A stretch of DNA of 64,000 nt. Origin: Guadua angustifolia. Lineage: Eukaryota > Streptophyta > Magnoliopsida > Poales > Poaceae. The stretch is from assembly GCA_036346375.1 (NCBI GenBank), contig CM070512.1:36688466-36752465 (forward strand), written 5' to 3'. The position numbers were made by a program, and so were the translations under genes. Under the pieces are notes generated by a model. The model saw only the letters and a list, made by a program, of their open reading frames with translations. It was not told the DNA's origin and did not search any database. Shown in pieces: positions 43,684 through 55,604 of this stretch. Each line of letters opens with the position of its first letter. The first letter of the stretch is position 1.

Positions 43684-44290
43684 TTGGAAGAGACCACAAT
43701 CAATCACAAAAATTCGAGTTTTCTGGGAATGGCTGGGTATTATCATCGATTTATTGAAAACTTCTCAAAGATTGCAAGGCCATTAACTCAACTCTTGAAA
43801 AAGGAAAAGAAGTTTGAATGGTCTTCTGACTGTGAAGCAAGCTTTGAAGAATTGAAGAAGAGATTAACATCTGCCCCAGTATTGGTGATGCCAGATGTCC
43901 ATAAGAAGTTTGAAGTGTACTGTGATGCTTCACGTCATGGATTAGGGTGTGTGTTAATGCAGGAAGGAAAGGTTGTCGCATATGCATCTCGGCAACTTCG
44001 CCCTCATGAGCAAAATTATCCCACGCATGATCTTGAGTTAGCAGCTGTAGTTCATGCTCTCCAGATTTGGCGGCACTACCTTATTGGAAACAGAACTGAA
44101 ATTTATACAGACCACAAAAGCCTCAAGTATTTCTTCACTCAACCAGATCTAAACTTGAGACAAAGAAGGTGGCTAGAGCTAATTAAAGACTATGATCTCG
44201 GTATTCACTATCACCCTGGAAAAGCCAACGTTGTAGCCGATGCTCTTAGCCGAAAACTCTATTGTACTTGGATTTCTGATCAGTCTGACT
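43684..44290 (+). pseudogene. Element A RNase H
   Basis: The connection domain VFLGMAGYYHRFIENFSKIA precedes the RNase H core: KKFEVYCDASRHGLGCVLMQ (first Asp), then LELAAVVHALQIWRHYL (Glu), TEIYTDHKSLKYF (Asp) and ANVVADALSRK. All catalytic residues are visible and the stretch is open, so the domain itself looks intact. It is in a different frame from the RT active site because of the upstream shift. Confidence 0.9.
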
Positions 44291-45620
44291 TAGTACAGGA
44301 GTTTCAAAAACTTAACATGAATCTAGTTGAAGAGGGTTTTGTAGCAGCACTTAAGGTCCAGCCAACTCTTAGGAGTCAAATTAAAATCGCCCAACTTGAA
44401 GATGAAGCTATAATGAAGGTTCAGCAGCAATTGAAAGAAGACCAAGAGTCTGAATATACTGAAAGTATGGATGGGATAATCCTGCAAGGAACGCGAATAT
44501 ATGTGCCAAACAATTCTGAAATCAAGAAATTGATTCTTTCTGAAGTTCACGAGTCGCCTTTATCCATTCATCCTGGAAGTACAAAGATGTATCAGGATCT
44601 CAAAAGAGAATATTGGTGGCCTAATATGAAAAAGGACATAGCTGAATATGTGGCTAGATGTGACATCTGTCAGTGAGTCAAGGCCGAACATCAACGTCCG
44701 GCAGGACTCCTTCAGCCATTGCAAATTCCGGAGTGGAAATGGGATGATATCGGTATGGACTTTATTACTGGTTTATCCCGAACTCAGAAAGGGAATGATT
44801 CTATTTGGGTAATTGTAGATCGATTAACCAAAGTAGCACATTTCATTCCAGTCAAAACTACCTACTCCGGAGACAAACTTGCTGAGTTGTACATTAGCAA
44901 TATTGTGCGTCTACATGGAGTACCAAAAACAATTGTATTAGATCGTGGATCACAATTCACATCTCATTTTTGGGAAAAATTGCATAACTTGCTGGGAACC
45001 AAATTAAATTTCAGCTCAGCCTATCATCCTCAAACCGATGGGCAAACTGAAAGAACAAATCAAATTCTTGAAGATATGTTGCGAGCCTGTGTGTTATCTT
45101 ATAGCACTAATTGGGAGAAATGTCTCGCACTCGCAGAATTCTCATATAATAACAGTTTTCAAGCAAGTCTGCGAATGTCCCCATTTGAAGCCCTTTATGG
45201 CAGAAAATGTCGGACACCTCTTTTCTGGTCTGAAGTAGGAGAAAGGCAGTTCTTTGGTCCAGATTTAATTCAAGAAGCCCAAGAGCATGTAGATATGATC
45301 AGAAGTCGATTGAGGGAAGCTCAGTCTCGTCAGAAAAGTTATGCTGATAATCGTCGGCGTGACTTGAGTTTCAAAATTGGAGACTTTGTTTACCTTAAAG
45401 TCTCTCCACTTCGTGGTGTTCGCCGATTTCAGATTCGGGGAAAATTAGCACCGCGATATGTTGGGCCATATCGGATTTTGGAGAAGATGGGAGAAAAAGC
45501 GTATCGACTAGAACTTCCACCCCAGTTGGCTAGTATTCATAATGTGTTTCATGTATCGCAACTTAGAAAATGCCTTCGTCTTCCATCTGAACTCACTCAA
45601 GTTGAAGAACTTGACCTACA
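44291..45620 (+). pseudogene. Element A integrase
   Basis: The zinc-binding part has HESPLSIHPGSTKMY and CDICQ; directly after CDICQ a TGA (44674-44676) replaces the Arg codon expected before VKAEHQRPAG, most simply CGA to TGA. The catalytic core has GMDFITGLSRTQKGNDS (Asp), TIVLDRGSQFTSHFW (Asp) and HPQTDGQTERTNQILED (Glu). The C-terminal GPY/F-type module reads RGKLAPRYVGPYRILEKMG, then HNVFHVSQLRKCL. Apart from the stop this reading frame is complete to the chromodomain. Confidence 0.95.
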
Positions 45621-45795
45621 ACCTGATTTGACTTATCGAGAACATCCAATTAAGATTCTTGAAGAAGCGGAGCACCATACTCGTAACAAATCTCATAAGA
45701 TGGTGAAGGTTCAGTGGAGCAACCACTCAGAAGAGGAAGCAACGTGGGAGCGTGAAGATTGCCTTAGAGAAGAATATCCTGATTTCTTCCTTTAG
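45621..45795 (+). pseudogene. Element A chromodomain
   Basis: In frame with integrase, LTYREHPIKILEEAEHHT, then VKVQWSNHSEEEATWERED and CLREEYPDFF end with a TAG at 45793. This is the chromodomain that guides chromovirus integration toward particular chromatin. The first aromatic position of the classical cage is not obvious, as is common in the plant Tekay type. Confidence 0.9.
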
Positions 45796-45826
45796 ACCGA
45801 CCAAATCTCGGGGTCGAGATTTTTGT

Positions 45827-45837
45827 AAGGGGGGTAG
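45827..45837 (+). promoter_or_regulatory. Element A polypurine tract
   Basis: AAGGGGGGTAG lies just before the 3' LTR (45841). The preceding phrase CCAAATCTCGGGGTCGAGAT is shared base for base with element B at 60984-61003. Confidence 0.9.
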
Positions 45838-45840
45838 ATC

Positions 45841-48800
45841 TGTAACATCCTGAATATTCTAAACAGTGAAATGCTATATTATGAATTTGCATTTTGAAGG
45901 TTTTTGAGTTTTATGGAATTTGCCATTTTTCTGAATTGATTTCTTGGATTTTGTGTTGCAAAGACAATTAAAAGAAATGAGAGAAATTTAAAAGAACAAA
46001 GTAAGATTTGGCAATAACTTATATTCTGAACCCAATTAGTGGAGAAATCAATTCATGCACTGGTAATAAGATACTAATATCGGTTTGAATATTAAAAATG
46101 AAAATGGGGGTTAGCTTGACTAGAAGCAGTGCACCTTTAGAATTTGTGGAAAATGTCTAGAGCTTAACGCCAGTTGAAAAATTCACCCCATCACCTTTGA
46201 TACAGTATTTACCATGGGTAAAAATCTCAGAAAGTTATCGATGGGATAAAGCCCCAAACAATTCGAAAACAAAGCAACAAAAGCTGAAAAATAGAATGTC
46301 AGAATTTTTATAAATTACTGGAACAATATCTTGAGCTGGAAATTTTATCCAAGAATCCTTATCTCCAATCCAATTGAAAAACAAAGTTTCAAAAATTCTA
46401 CAAAAGATTTGTATCATCTGGTAATTCAAACACGTAAAATAGAAGTCTAGTGCACTGCATCATATCGAATTTTTGTAAGTCCTGCATCAAGTGTTTAACC
46501 TCGGTCTTCGTTAGGAGCGGCCTATTGCCGAGAGAGTATGCTAAATCTGCTGACAAAGTTTAGTGGGCAAATTAATGCTAGTTCAGTGCATTTGACCGAA
46601 TCCATCCTTAAGCTGAGTTCTTGCCTTCACTGCCATGTGGGTCCAGTCCCACCGGTCAGTCTCTTCTCCGATCGCTCTCTCTTTGGTCTCGTTGCATCTC
46701 TCGCCTGCTGTCGTACTGGAGCTTCTCCCGAGCCACTCAGAGCGTCATGGCGTACACTGCTTCGCCATAGCCCAAGGCTCATTGATGCAGCGCACTCACC
46801 GTGACTTCCGAGGAGGCTGCATGGCGTGTAATCGAGATGCTTTCATTCAGTTGGCGCAAAGGGCCATATTAAGTCACCTGAGGTTTTCTGAACCACTCTC
46901 AACTCCCCACTGAGCAAACACTGCCCTTTTTCTTCTCCGTTCGCCATTCCTTGCCAAAGAACTGAAGATGGGGGAGAGAATGAAATTCCTGTGACTGGTG
47001 AGAGGTATCATGAATCGGTTGGTCTAGGGCATCCTTAAGCACTCCTAAGTCCAATCCTTGGGTTAATTTCAGGCCATTCTACATGGAACGCCGTCACCTC
47101 GGAGCCCTTCTTCTCCAACTCAGGCGCACCGGCGGGAGCTCATTCCAGTTCATCTCCATTCCGAACCCGAGGTGAAATAGCATCCCCTACCTTCACCGAT
47201 GCTTGCCGAGTGTCTATTTTGTGGAATGGATCACCGGCGGTGAGTCGCCAGCGCTCGCCCGTGGTTCCGCCGCCCCTCACCGGCAACGGCCACTTTTTCG
47301 GCCATCCCGGGTGGAATCGGTACCACCCCTGTGTTCGTCTCGTCACGCTGATGCTGTAGGTGTTGCCCATTCCGCCGCTCCGGTGATGCTTCGCCGGCGG
47401 TGAGGTAGAAACCGTGGTGCCCTGTTTTGGGTCACTGGCGCATGGGCCCGGTTGGTCAGTCTCAGGGGGGTTTTTGTTTCAACTGAGTCCTGCGCGTGTG
47501 TGTGAATGTGCCTTCTGGTCAGAGAAAACGTATTCTGATTTAAACTAGAATCTCAAGCCTGAGTAAAATTCAAATAGTCAAAATGTTTGGTAATACTACT
47601 CAGAGTTTAGCAAAATAAATTCCCAAAGTCATACAAAATCCAATAGTTCCAGAATATGCAAAAACATTCTTAGAAGAGAGTTTTGGTGAGAATATCTAAA
47701 ATGAAAAATACTGGAATAGGTATTTGTGTGCTAAGGAAAAAGATTAATTTGGATTACACCAAAAATCAATGAAATCAAATATCGTTGAAATGCTTGTTCT
47801 GGAATGAGTTTAAGTTTGTAAAAACATTTATACTTAAGGATAGTTTACTTGTCAAATAAATCCATGTTTAATCCAGCTAAAAAGAGAATGAGTATAAAAC
47901 AAAATGCTACAAGAGGAAATAAATGGATTTCAGCAGAAGTAGATGATGTAAAACTCTGGGAGTTAGTATGGGTTGAAAATGAATCAAGAATCAGGTACAG
48001 AATAGTTGGAAACTAAGTTGAATCTTGGCCGATTTTGATGTTAAACAGTATGGTCATTTAGGCTATTTCAGTGGTAGATAAGATAGCTTGTCCAAATACC
48101 AAAATCAGTAAAACCAGTCTAGAAATTTTGTGCAAAGTTTATACTATCATATTCTGTAAAAAGAATCTTATTTGGTTAAGGTTTGCATATTAATCTTGTC
48201 AACCTAAAACCCTTAAGCGTTAACTTTTCGCTTCGCGTTCTTGCCGATTTTGTAAACGTAAACTTTACAATGCCATATAAGCCTTTTCAACAATGAATAT
48301 AAAATCTCGTCTGAAGTGTAAAACTTATGAAATTGATCAGGGGTGCTGTCCAAAGTATAGGCTAACCAAATAAGTGGAGATAATCTTATTCCAGCATGTG
48401 TAGCCTATTACTTTTGATAGCTTAACAACCCTAAGTATTCATGTGTTTGAAGGCTGTACTGAGATTGAATGAACTGTAGTTGCAAATGAAGAAAACTATA
48501 TTTAAGTCATTTTTATCACCAGAACCTTCTCAAAAATAATGTAAAATAAGCCAGTAGCCTACAATTGAAGATTTAACTTGTGCAAAACCAATTCTAAGTG
48601 AAATCAAATTGAAGTAAAAGAATTAATTACTCATGCCCTTATATAATCATCTAAGACTTTTCATTAACACCCAAAGCCACTCATCTAATCCTGAATTTAG
48701 TAAAGAATAACCTAGAATTGATCCCTAAGATATGCTCTGTAAGAATCTAAGGAAACAATCTTGCTTTGTCTAGCTTTGGCTCTAAGTCCTACTCAAGCAT

Positions 48801-50694
48801 AGCATAAGCCATAAAGTTCCAGAATGCATGTTGAGAGCAGTAAGATCAATACACTCTGTAACTAATGAACAATTGTATTAAGCTACACAACTCTAGCATC
48901 TTGAGTTTGAAGAAGGTAATTAAAGGATTCATAAGAAGATAATCACGGAGGTTGTGAAAAGGTTTTATTAAACTTTTCTATTTGTTTTCTTTCAGCCTTT
49001 TTTGCCAGTTTATAATTACCATTTGGTTCTTTCGAAATTCGACGTGTAGACACAGATACCCTCGAGGAGGAGGAGGCTGTTGCTGATCCAGAGTTTGACA
49101 TTGTTGAAGAAGAGCAAGGCAAGCAAATCCTTGACCATGTTGAACCTACTAATTCACCTACCATATGTTGTTTTTGCAACTGTATAGTCCATCCGGATAC
49201 TTCTCCATAAAAACTGCTATCTTGGGTAAGGTTAGTAACTATCCCTGGAATGTATGGTTTTCCTTAATTTGATTGATCCTGTGAACCTTGCGAACCTTAG
49301 TATGCTTAGACATAGTTAATGTCAGTTGGGTATAACCGTTAAAATATACAACTGCTTAGTTTTGCCTTAGATCGTCATGATGCTTTTAAAATGATTTCTG
49401 GCCGGTTATTACTCTACTAAAGGTTGTTGATATGTTGGTTAAAACTTGAAAACCCAAAAACTATGGTTATGGTGCGGGCGACTAATTGGCAATAGCCGGT
49501 TGTGCAATAAGGGCTTTGCACGTAGTATAGGGTGGAGTGTCGCCCGTGTCGGATTAAGGACCGAGCAATGGGACACTATTGATCCGAGATTTCCGTGCAA
49601 CCACGAGGGCTATTATGGGGTAGCCTTAGCCTATTAAGTTGTTTAGACATGACTTTGTTCATTGGTAGGCGGGGAGATAGCACGGTATTCGGTCAGTCTA
49701 CCCGACGGGTATTCGGTCGGGTTTACTTGCTAATGCAGCGGTACGCATACTGCCATGTTTAGAAACGTTGTGTTATGTGTGAAAGTGGATCCACTGCTTG
49801 GGTGTGTGTTTCTAGTTCTATGGCGGGGTTAACGTCCCGGCTGGACCAAAGTCATGTCTGAATAATGTAACGGCTATGTATGATCGCCTTTAAGCACACC
49901 TAAGGAAGTGTGTTGTATGGCCTAGCAAAAAAGGTGTTTCATTCCTTGTGGGTAAAGCTGTACAACTCTGCAGAGTATAAATCTAATCGATTAGCCGCGC
50001 TCTCGGTCATGAGCACTCGGTGAAGTCATTCCGATGTTAGAGTTTTGCATTTTGTCAAATGGGTTGGTTCTGTTTGATAACAAATGGTTTGAGTCAAAGG
50101 ATCGACTTCTGTAGAGTTTCGCCATTTGGTATGCTATGTCCTGGAGAAAATTTATCTTCTGTTGGTTATGCAAAAATCATGCTGTTTCATGAAAATGCGA
50201 ATTGTAATCTATTATGTCATATGTTTAAATTCTTTCTGCAAAATGCAAAATAACCAAGAGCTTGTTCCTTTGAAATGGCCTGCATGACTATTAATTGCAT
50301 TTGCTACAAAGTCTTGCTGGGTACAATTGTACTCATTCTTGCTATCCGATTTGTTCAGAGGAGAATCCATGCGATGTGCCAGAAGATGTGTTCTTTCAAG
50401 CAGGTCTCGGGGAATTCGGCATTTATTTCTTCTAGGGCTCTTGCCTAGTCGGATACTGTGGGGTTCGGTTTGGGCATGCTACGTGCTTTTGGATCTTAAG
50501 CATTTTACATTTTCATTGTTTATCTTCGCTGTAACTATGCTCGTATAATTAACTCTCGGAGGCAAGTTATGTAAATTAAAGCTTGGCTTTTGGTTGTGAT
50601 ATGAATGTTGTAAACATGTGAGTGCTAGCTCTCGATCCGAGGACTAGTACGGTAATCACATGGAGTTTCCTGTTCCTCGGAATGGGGTCTCACA
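45841..50694 (+). repeat. Element A 3' LTR (4854 bp)
   Basis: Starts TGTAACATCCTGAAT and ends GGGGTCTCACA. It matches the 5' LTR along its whole length; differences are mostly 1-3 base changes at CAG/CTG-type sites. It is followed by the right TSD copy TATAT. Confidence 0.95.
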
Positions 50695-50777
50695 TATATA
50701 TACATCCAGGAAATGCTTGCTCTCCTCGCAATCAATTGAGAAGCAGTTCATTGTATCTCAAGGCAACATAGGTTATG
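50695..50777. other. 83-bp host spacer between elements A and B
   Basis: This is the continuation of the target DNA left of 34790. The 5 bp before element B are TTATG; its partner duplication lies beyond the window. Confidence 0.8.
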
Positions 50778-53700
50778 TGTAACATCCCGAAAAATGCAAT
50801 TAAGTAAAAATAAATATTTTAAATTTGAAAATATTTATTTATGAGTTTCTTGGCATTATTGAATCTTATTTGGATTTCTGTGGAGTTGTTCTTTACATGA
50901 AAAATTCAACAAATGGAAATGAAGAATGAAAAAGAGGAAAAGGCAAAAATGTTAAAAAGTAAAAATTTATAAAATTACCACAATGCCCTCAAAGTGATAT
51001 TTACCTCTGATAAAAATTCTAGAAACTGATCATGTGATATAACACTTTTAAAAATTCAAAAATAGAAACTCTGAAAATAGGGAAATTGCAATGTTGGAAT
51101 TTACATAAAATAATAGAACCATATTTTGACTTGAAAATTTTATGGAAGCATCCTGAAAACAAATCCTTTTGAAAAACAAAATTTGAAAAATAATATACTT
51201 CAATTGATATCAAAGAAAAATTAAAATCCGAAACAAGAGACTTGATCAGTCACCGCCGTGTGGGCCATCCGTTGCTACTCCGTTCCGTTGGCACAATGAA
51301 GGAACTTGATCATCGACAATGGACCCTCGCACCAGAGCCCTTCTCCTCAAAGACCGTTCGCTCCACTAAGAACTCTCCCGAAGCCCGTTCCTTCCACTGG
51401 GCGAAACTTCCGAAGCTCTGACCGAATTCCACTTCCTCGCTGCAAATCCTTGGCTACAAACTGCACCTCAAAGATTCGCATGAGCCTCTCCTCATTCCTC
51501 ACCTCTCCTTCCCTTTCCTCGGCTGAGTCGCGTGGAGATCCTCCCGATCCGCCATGGCGCATGACCTCAAGCTCGGCGCGAAGGTAAATGCGAGCAAGAG
51601 AGACTTCCATTTCCAAATTCTTCGAGCCAAAGCACCTCACAAGACACCGAGTGAAACCCTCAACAATCCACGAACCCTAGTTGCGAATTGCGCCACGCCG
51701 TGAGCATCTTCTTCCCAGTCCGCCATCGTGGGCAGCCCAACCTCGGCGCTTCTCGAATGAATCAACCGCCAAAATGGTATGCCCTAGCCTAATTGATGCT
51801 CACAATGCCACCGATTTCACCTCTAACGCCGTGTTCTTCTTCCTCCACTTTCTACCACTTGCCATCAAGACCACCTCATTGCGCCCTCTTTCTTGTCTCT
51901 TCTGCCGAATCAACACCTCCCCCGAGTTCCCCTTGCCGAGCTCTACCTCCTGGTTCCGTCGCCTTCGCCGGAAAGTCGCCGGAAGACCCCTCGCCGCCAT
52001 AACCTAGACGTCCCCTGTTTCTCTGTCTGCGCGCTGGGGGCTATCGAACTGAGGTAGAAGAAGGCTAAATCCAGGAAGGCGTTTTCACTGCTGGCAAAAC
52101 GTATTCTCCTTTTTAGCATATTCAATTATTGATAGCTTGTGCAGTGTTGGTTAGAAACCAGTGAAATAAATTTGTATATTCATTTAAAATCCAGAAGAAT
52201 CTAAATATGTAAAAATATTTAGTTTTTGGAGTATAGGATTATTATTCAAATTAAATATTGATTATGGTGTTAATATGGTTTATAATGGAACCTTATGAAA
52301 TATAAGAACTAAGATGATAAAATAAATACTCGTGTGATTCTAAGTCCAGAATGAATTCAAATATATATATATAATTAATTTATGAGTTATAGAACAATTA
52401 TCGAAATCAAGAAAGAAACAAATACACCATTATGGACACGATAGCTCATATAGACAATATAATTCTTAACATCATTGAGTAAATCTTTATGTGTCTCTCG
52501 AATCATAATGAACCCAAATATGTAAAGTCATTTAATGTTGAACTCAATCTAACATATTTGCTTTATGATCATCATTAAACCTGTTATGGCTACTAGCAAA
52601 ATAATGGTATAATGGCTCACAAAATGATAATGTAATTTGTATTAGATTCCTAAAACAAGAAGGATCCATGTATGCAAAAATGTTTAAGATAAGATTTAAT
52701 TTGCATGTTCTTAATGAAAGAATATGTTAACGATAACCATAAGTAAATAGATAATCTATTGCAATTAAAGCTAAAATAATGCCAAACTAACTTTAAAACA
52801 TTTCTAGGATGATACTCTGCTAATACCTGAAAAATGAATCAAGAATCATGTATAGATTAGTTGGAAATTAAGATTTGAACTAGGCCGATTTAAGGTTTGC
52901 AAATGTGATCATTTAGGCTATTTCAACAATAGATAAAATAACTTATTTAAATACCAAAATCAGTAAAGCTAGTTTAGAAACACTGTACAAAGTTTACACT
53001 ACCATATTCTATAAAAAGAATCTTATTCCATTAAGGTTTGCATATTAATCTTGTTAGTTCAAAACCCTTAAGCGTTATCCTCGCACTTCATATTTTTGGC
53101 CGATTCCGAATAACGTCAATTTAGCAATGCCACTTAAGCCTTTTCAACAATGAATATAATGTATCAGCCAAAGCCTAAAATTTATGGAACTAGCTTAGGA
53201 TTGTTATGCAAAGTATAAACCATCTTAGTATGAAGAAATAACCATAGTTCATTAGGTTGTGCATACAAATCTTAATAGTGAATAACTCTAAGTAATCATA
53301 TTACTTTAGGTCTTAATGCTAATGAATACCCTTTAGGTAATAGTGAAGGAAGCCTGTAGTTAAGTTATTTTTATCACCGTAACCTTCTCAATTATCATGT
53401 AAGCTAAGTCGTGCTTCTGAATCAAGAGATTTAACTTGCGTAAAGCTAATTCTAAGCAAAATCAATAAAAGATAAATAACAAATCATTCATACTCTAATG
53501 AAATCATTTAAGCATTTTCATTAACTCGCAAAGTAACTCATCCAAATGCTAATAATGTAAAGAATAGTCTAGAATTGACCTTTAAGTTATAATCTGCTGA
53601 CAATATAAGAAAATATTCATATTTCACCTTGCTTTGAATCAATCTTAATAGAGCAAAACACGTAAGTTATAAGATTGGCGAAGCTCATATTGTGAATAGT

Positions 53701-55587
53701 AAATTCAAATGAAATCGCAACTAATGCTTGATTCTATTAATCCAACCAATCTTTGCATCTTGAATTCGTAAAATAAGATTAATAAATTCATAAAAGAGCA
53801 ATCCCTGTTTCTTGTGTAGAGTTTATATTGTTGTGTTATCTATTTCTTTCGCTCTCATTGAAGTTTAGTTTTGCTTTATTTCCATTGTTCGACGTGTAGA
53901 ACCGACGTCTCTAGTTTCCGTCGTCATAAATAAATCCAACCGCAATCCTCGTCTTAAATAAAAGGCGTCATTAAGCAAGGCAAGCATCCTTTGACCATAT
54001 TGAGCCCAGTATTTTATATTCCTTTTTGTGCATCAAATGGTTTTATGCATGCGTTTACTTTATGTAAATTGCTATATTGTGGGTTGGTAGTTATACCTGT
54101 TGTCACATGAATCTTCTTTGATGATTATGAAAATGTAAACCTTGATAACCACAGAATAGGGTTAGACATTGCGAATGTCATTTTGGGTATATGCGATCAT
54201 ATTTAACCTGCTTAGCCATGCTTTAGAATCAACAATGTACATGATCAAATCAGTATTTGTTTTCCTGAAAACATCGAAAATATCACTGTTGGTTGCGGGT
54301 ACTTTGAGTAAAAACCCAAAATGAAACTATGCTTTGATGCGGCGATTATTGGCGATAGCGGATGTGCGAATGGAATTGCACGTAGTGTAGGGTGGAGTAT
54401 CGCCTGTCGGATTAGGACCGAGCAATGGGGCGCTATCGATCCGAGAATTTCGTGCAACCACGAGGGCTATTTATGGGTAGCCTTAGCCTATTAAGTTATT
54501 TAGATGTGGCTTTGTTCATTGGTAGGCGGAGCTTAGCGCAAGCATTCGGTTTGGTCTGCTTGAAGGGTTTCCACCCACGCATAGCGGTGTATACTGCCGT
54601 GTCTAGAAACGTTGTGTTGAGTGTGTGAAAGTGGATCCACCACGTGAAAGGAACCACGTGTGGCGTGTGTGTTTCTAGTTCTACTGGCGGGGATTAACGT
54701 CCGGCTGGACCAAAGCCATGTCTAGGTAATTGAACAGCTATGTATGATCGCTGCGCACAATGTCCTATTGAGGCGTGTGTGATCTCGCAAAAGGTGGGTC
54801 ACCCTTGTGGGTAAAGTTGTACACCTCTGCAGAGTTTAAATCTAATTAATTAGTCACTTCATGATCATGAGCACTCGTGAAGTCATTCCAATGTTAGCTT
54901 TGATTTTCAAAAAGGGTTTATTTTACAAGTTAGCTTACCCCACAGATGACCCAATGCAATACCCTGTGTGGGCAAGTATTGGAATCAGCTGTTGTGCCCT
55001 GTGTGGACAAGGAACTGGATACGTGCCATGTATTGGCGATGATTGATTCGTCGCTCACGTCATGGAGGACGGTGAGTGTTATTTATGCTTTACATATTTG
55101 CTATCAATTAAACTTGCTCTTTTAAATTCCGTTTGCAAATAACTTGATTTACAACTGCAAATTCGCTTTATGAAAATTAACTGTAGTAGCCTCCTTTGAA
55201 ATGGCCTGCATGTATTGTAGGTTTTGCTCAAGTCTTGCTGAGTATGTAAAATACTCACCCTTGCCTAATTATATTGTAGGTGGTTTAGAAAGCGAAGCTT
55301 CGAAGTTGGTCATCGCAGGTTGCGGGTTCTTCCTCTTCATCGTGTTCTATCTGGAGTTTATGCCTGGTCAGTTGCCTGCGGGTCGGTTGGGCAAACTACG
55401 GGTTATTGCTTTCGTTGCTGCTATTTCTCTGAGTTGTAATAATTATGTAATTAATCGTTTCCGCTTAATTATTGTATTGTATGGATTTGATTTCCAATTG
55501 TTGTAAACATGTGAGTGCTAGCTACTGATCCAGGGAATAGCACAGTAATCACATGGAGGTTCCTGTTCTCCGGAACGGGGTCTCACA
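50778..55587 (+). repeat. Element B 5' LTR (4810 bp)
   Basis: TGTAACATCCCGAAAAATGC at the start, GGGGTCTCACA at the end. AT-rich except a GC-rich island at about 51240-52080. ORFs in the island (for example 51306-51587 and 51681-52007) resemble nothing I know and are not preserved in the 3' LTR frame. Confidence 0.95.
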
Positions 55588-55590
55588 GAG

Positions 55591-55604
55591 TTGGTATCAG
55601 AGCT
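55591..55604 (+). promoter_or_regulatory. Element B primer-binding site, initiator tRNA-Met
   Basis: TTGGTATCAGAGCT starts three bases after the LTR end, same spacing as in element A. Confidence 0.9.

Larger units (their letters stand above)
34790..50694 (+). mobile_element. Ty3/gypsy chromovirus, Tekay/Del lineage, full length (15.9 kb), element A
   Basis: Two LTRs of 4846 bp (34790-39635) and 4854 bp (45841-50694) with TGTAAC...CACA ends flank a primer site, orf0-like ORFs, gag with a CCHC knuckle, protease, RT, RNase H, integrase and a C-terminal chromodomain. TSD TATAT. The chromodomain type and pol wording fit the Tekay/Del clade of plant chromoviruses. Two local frameshifts in gag, one frame change in RT and one TGA in integrase break the polyprotein. 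Confidence 0.95.

Noticed and set aside
51306..52007. ORFs in the GC-rich island of the element B LTR
   Set aside because: Frames differ between the two LTR copies; no domain is recognisable.
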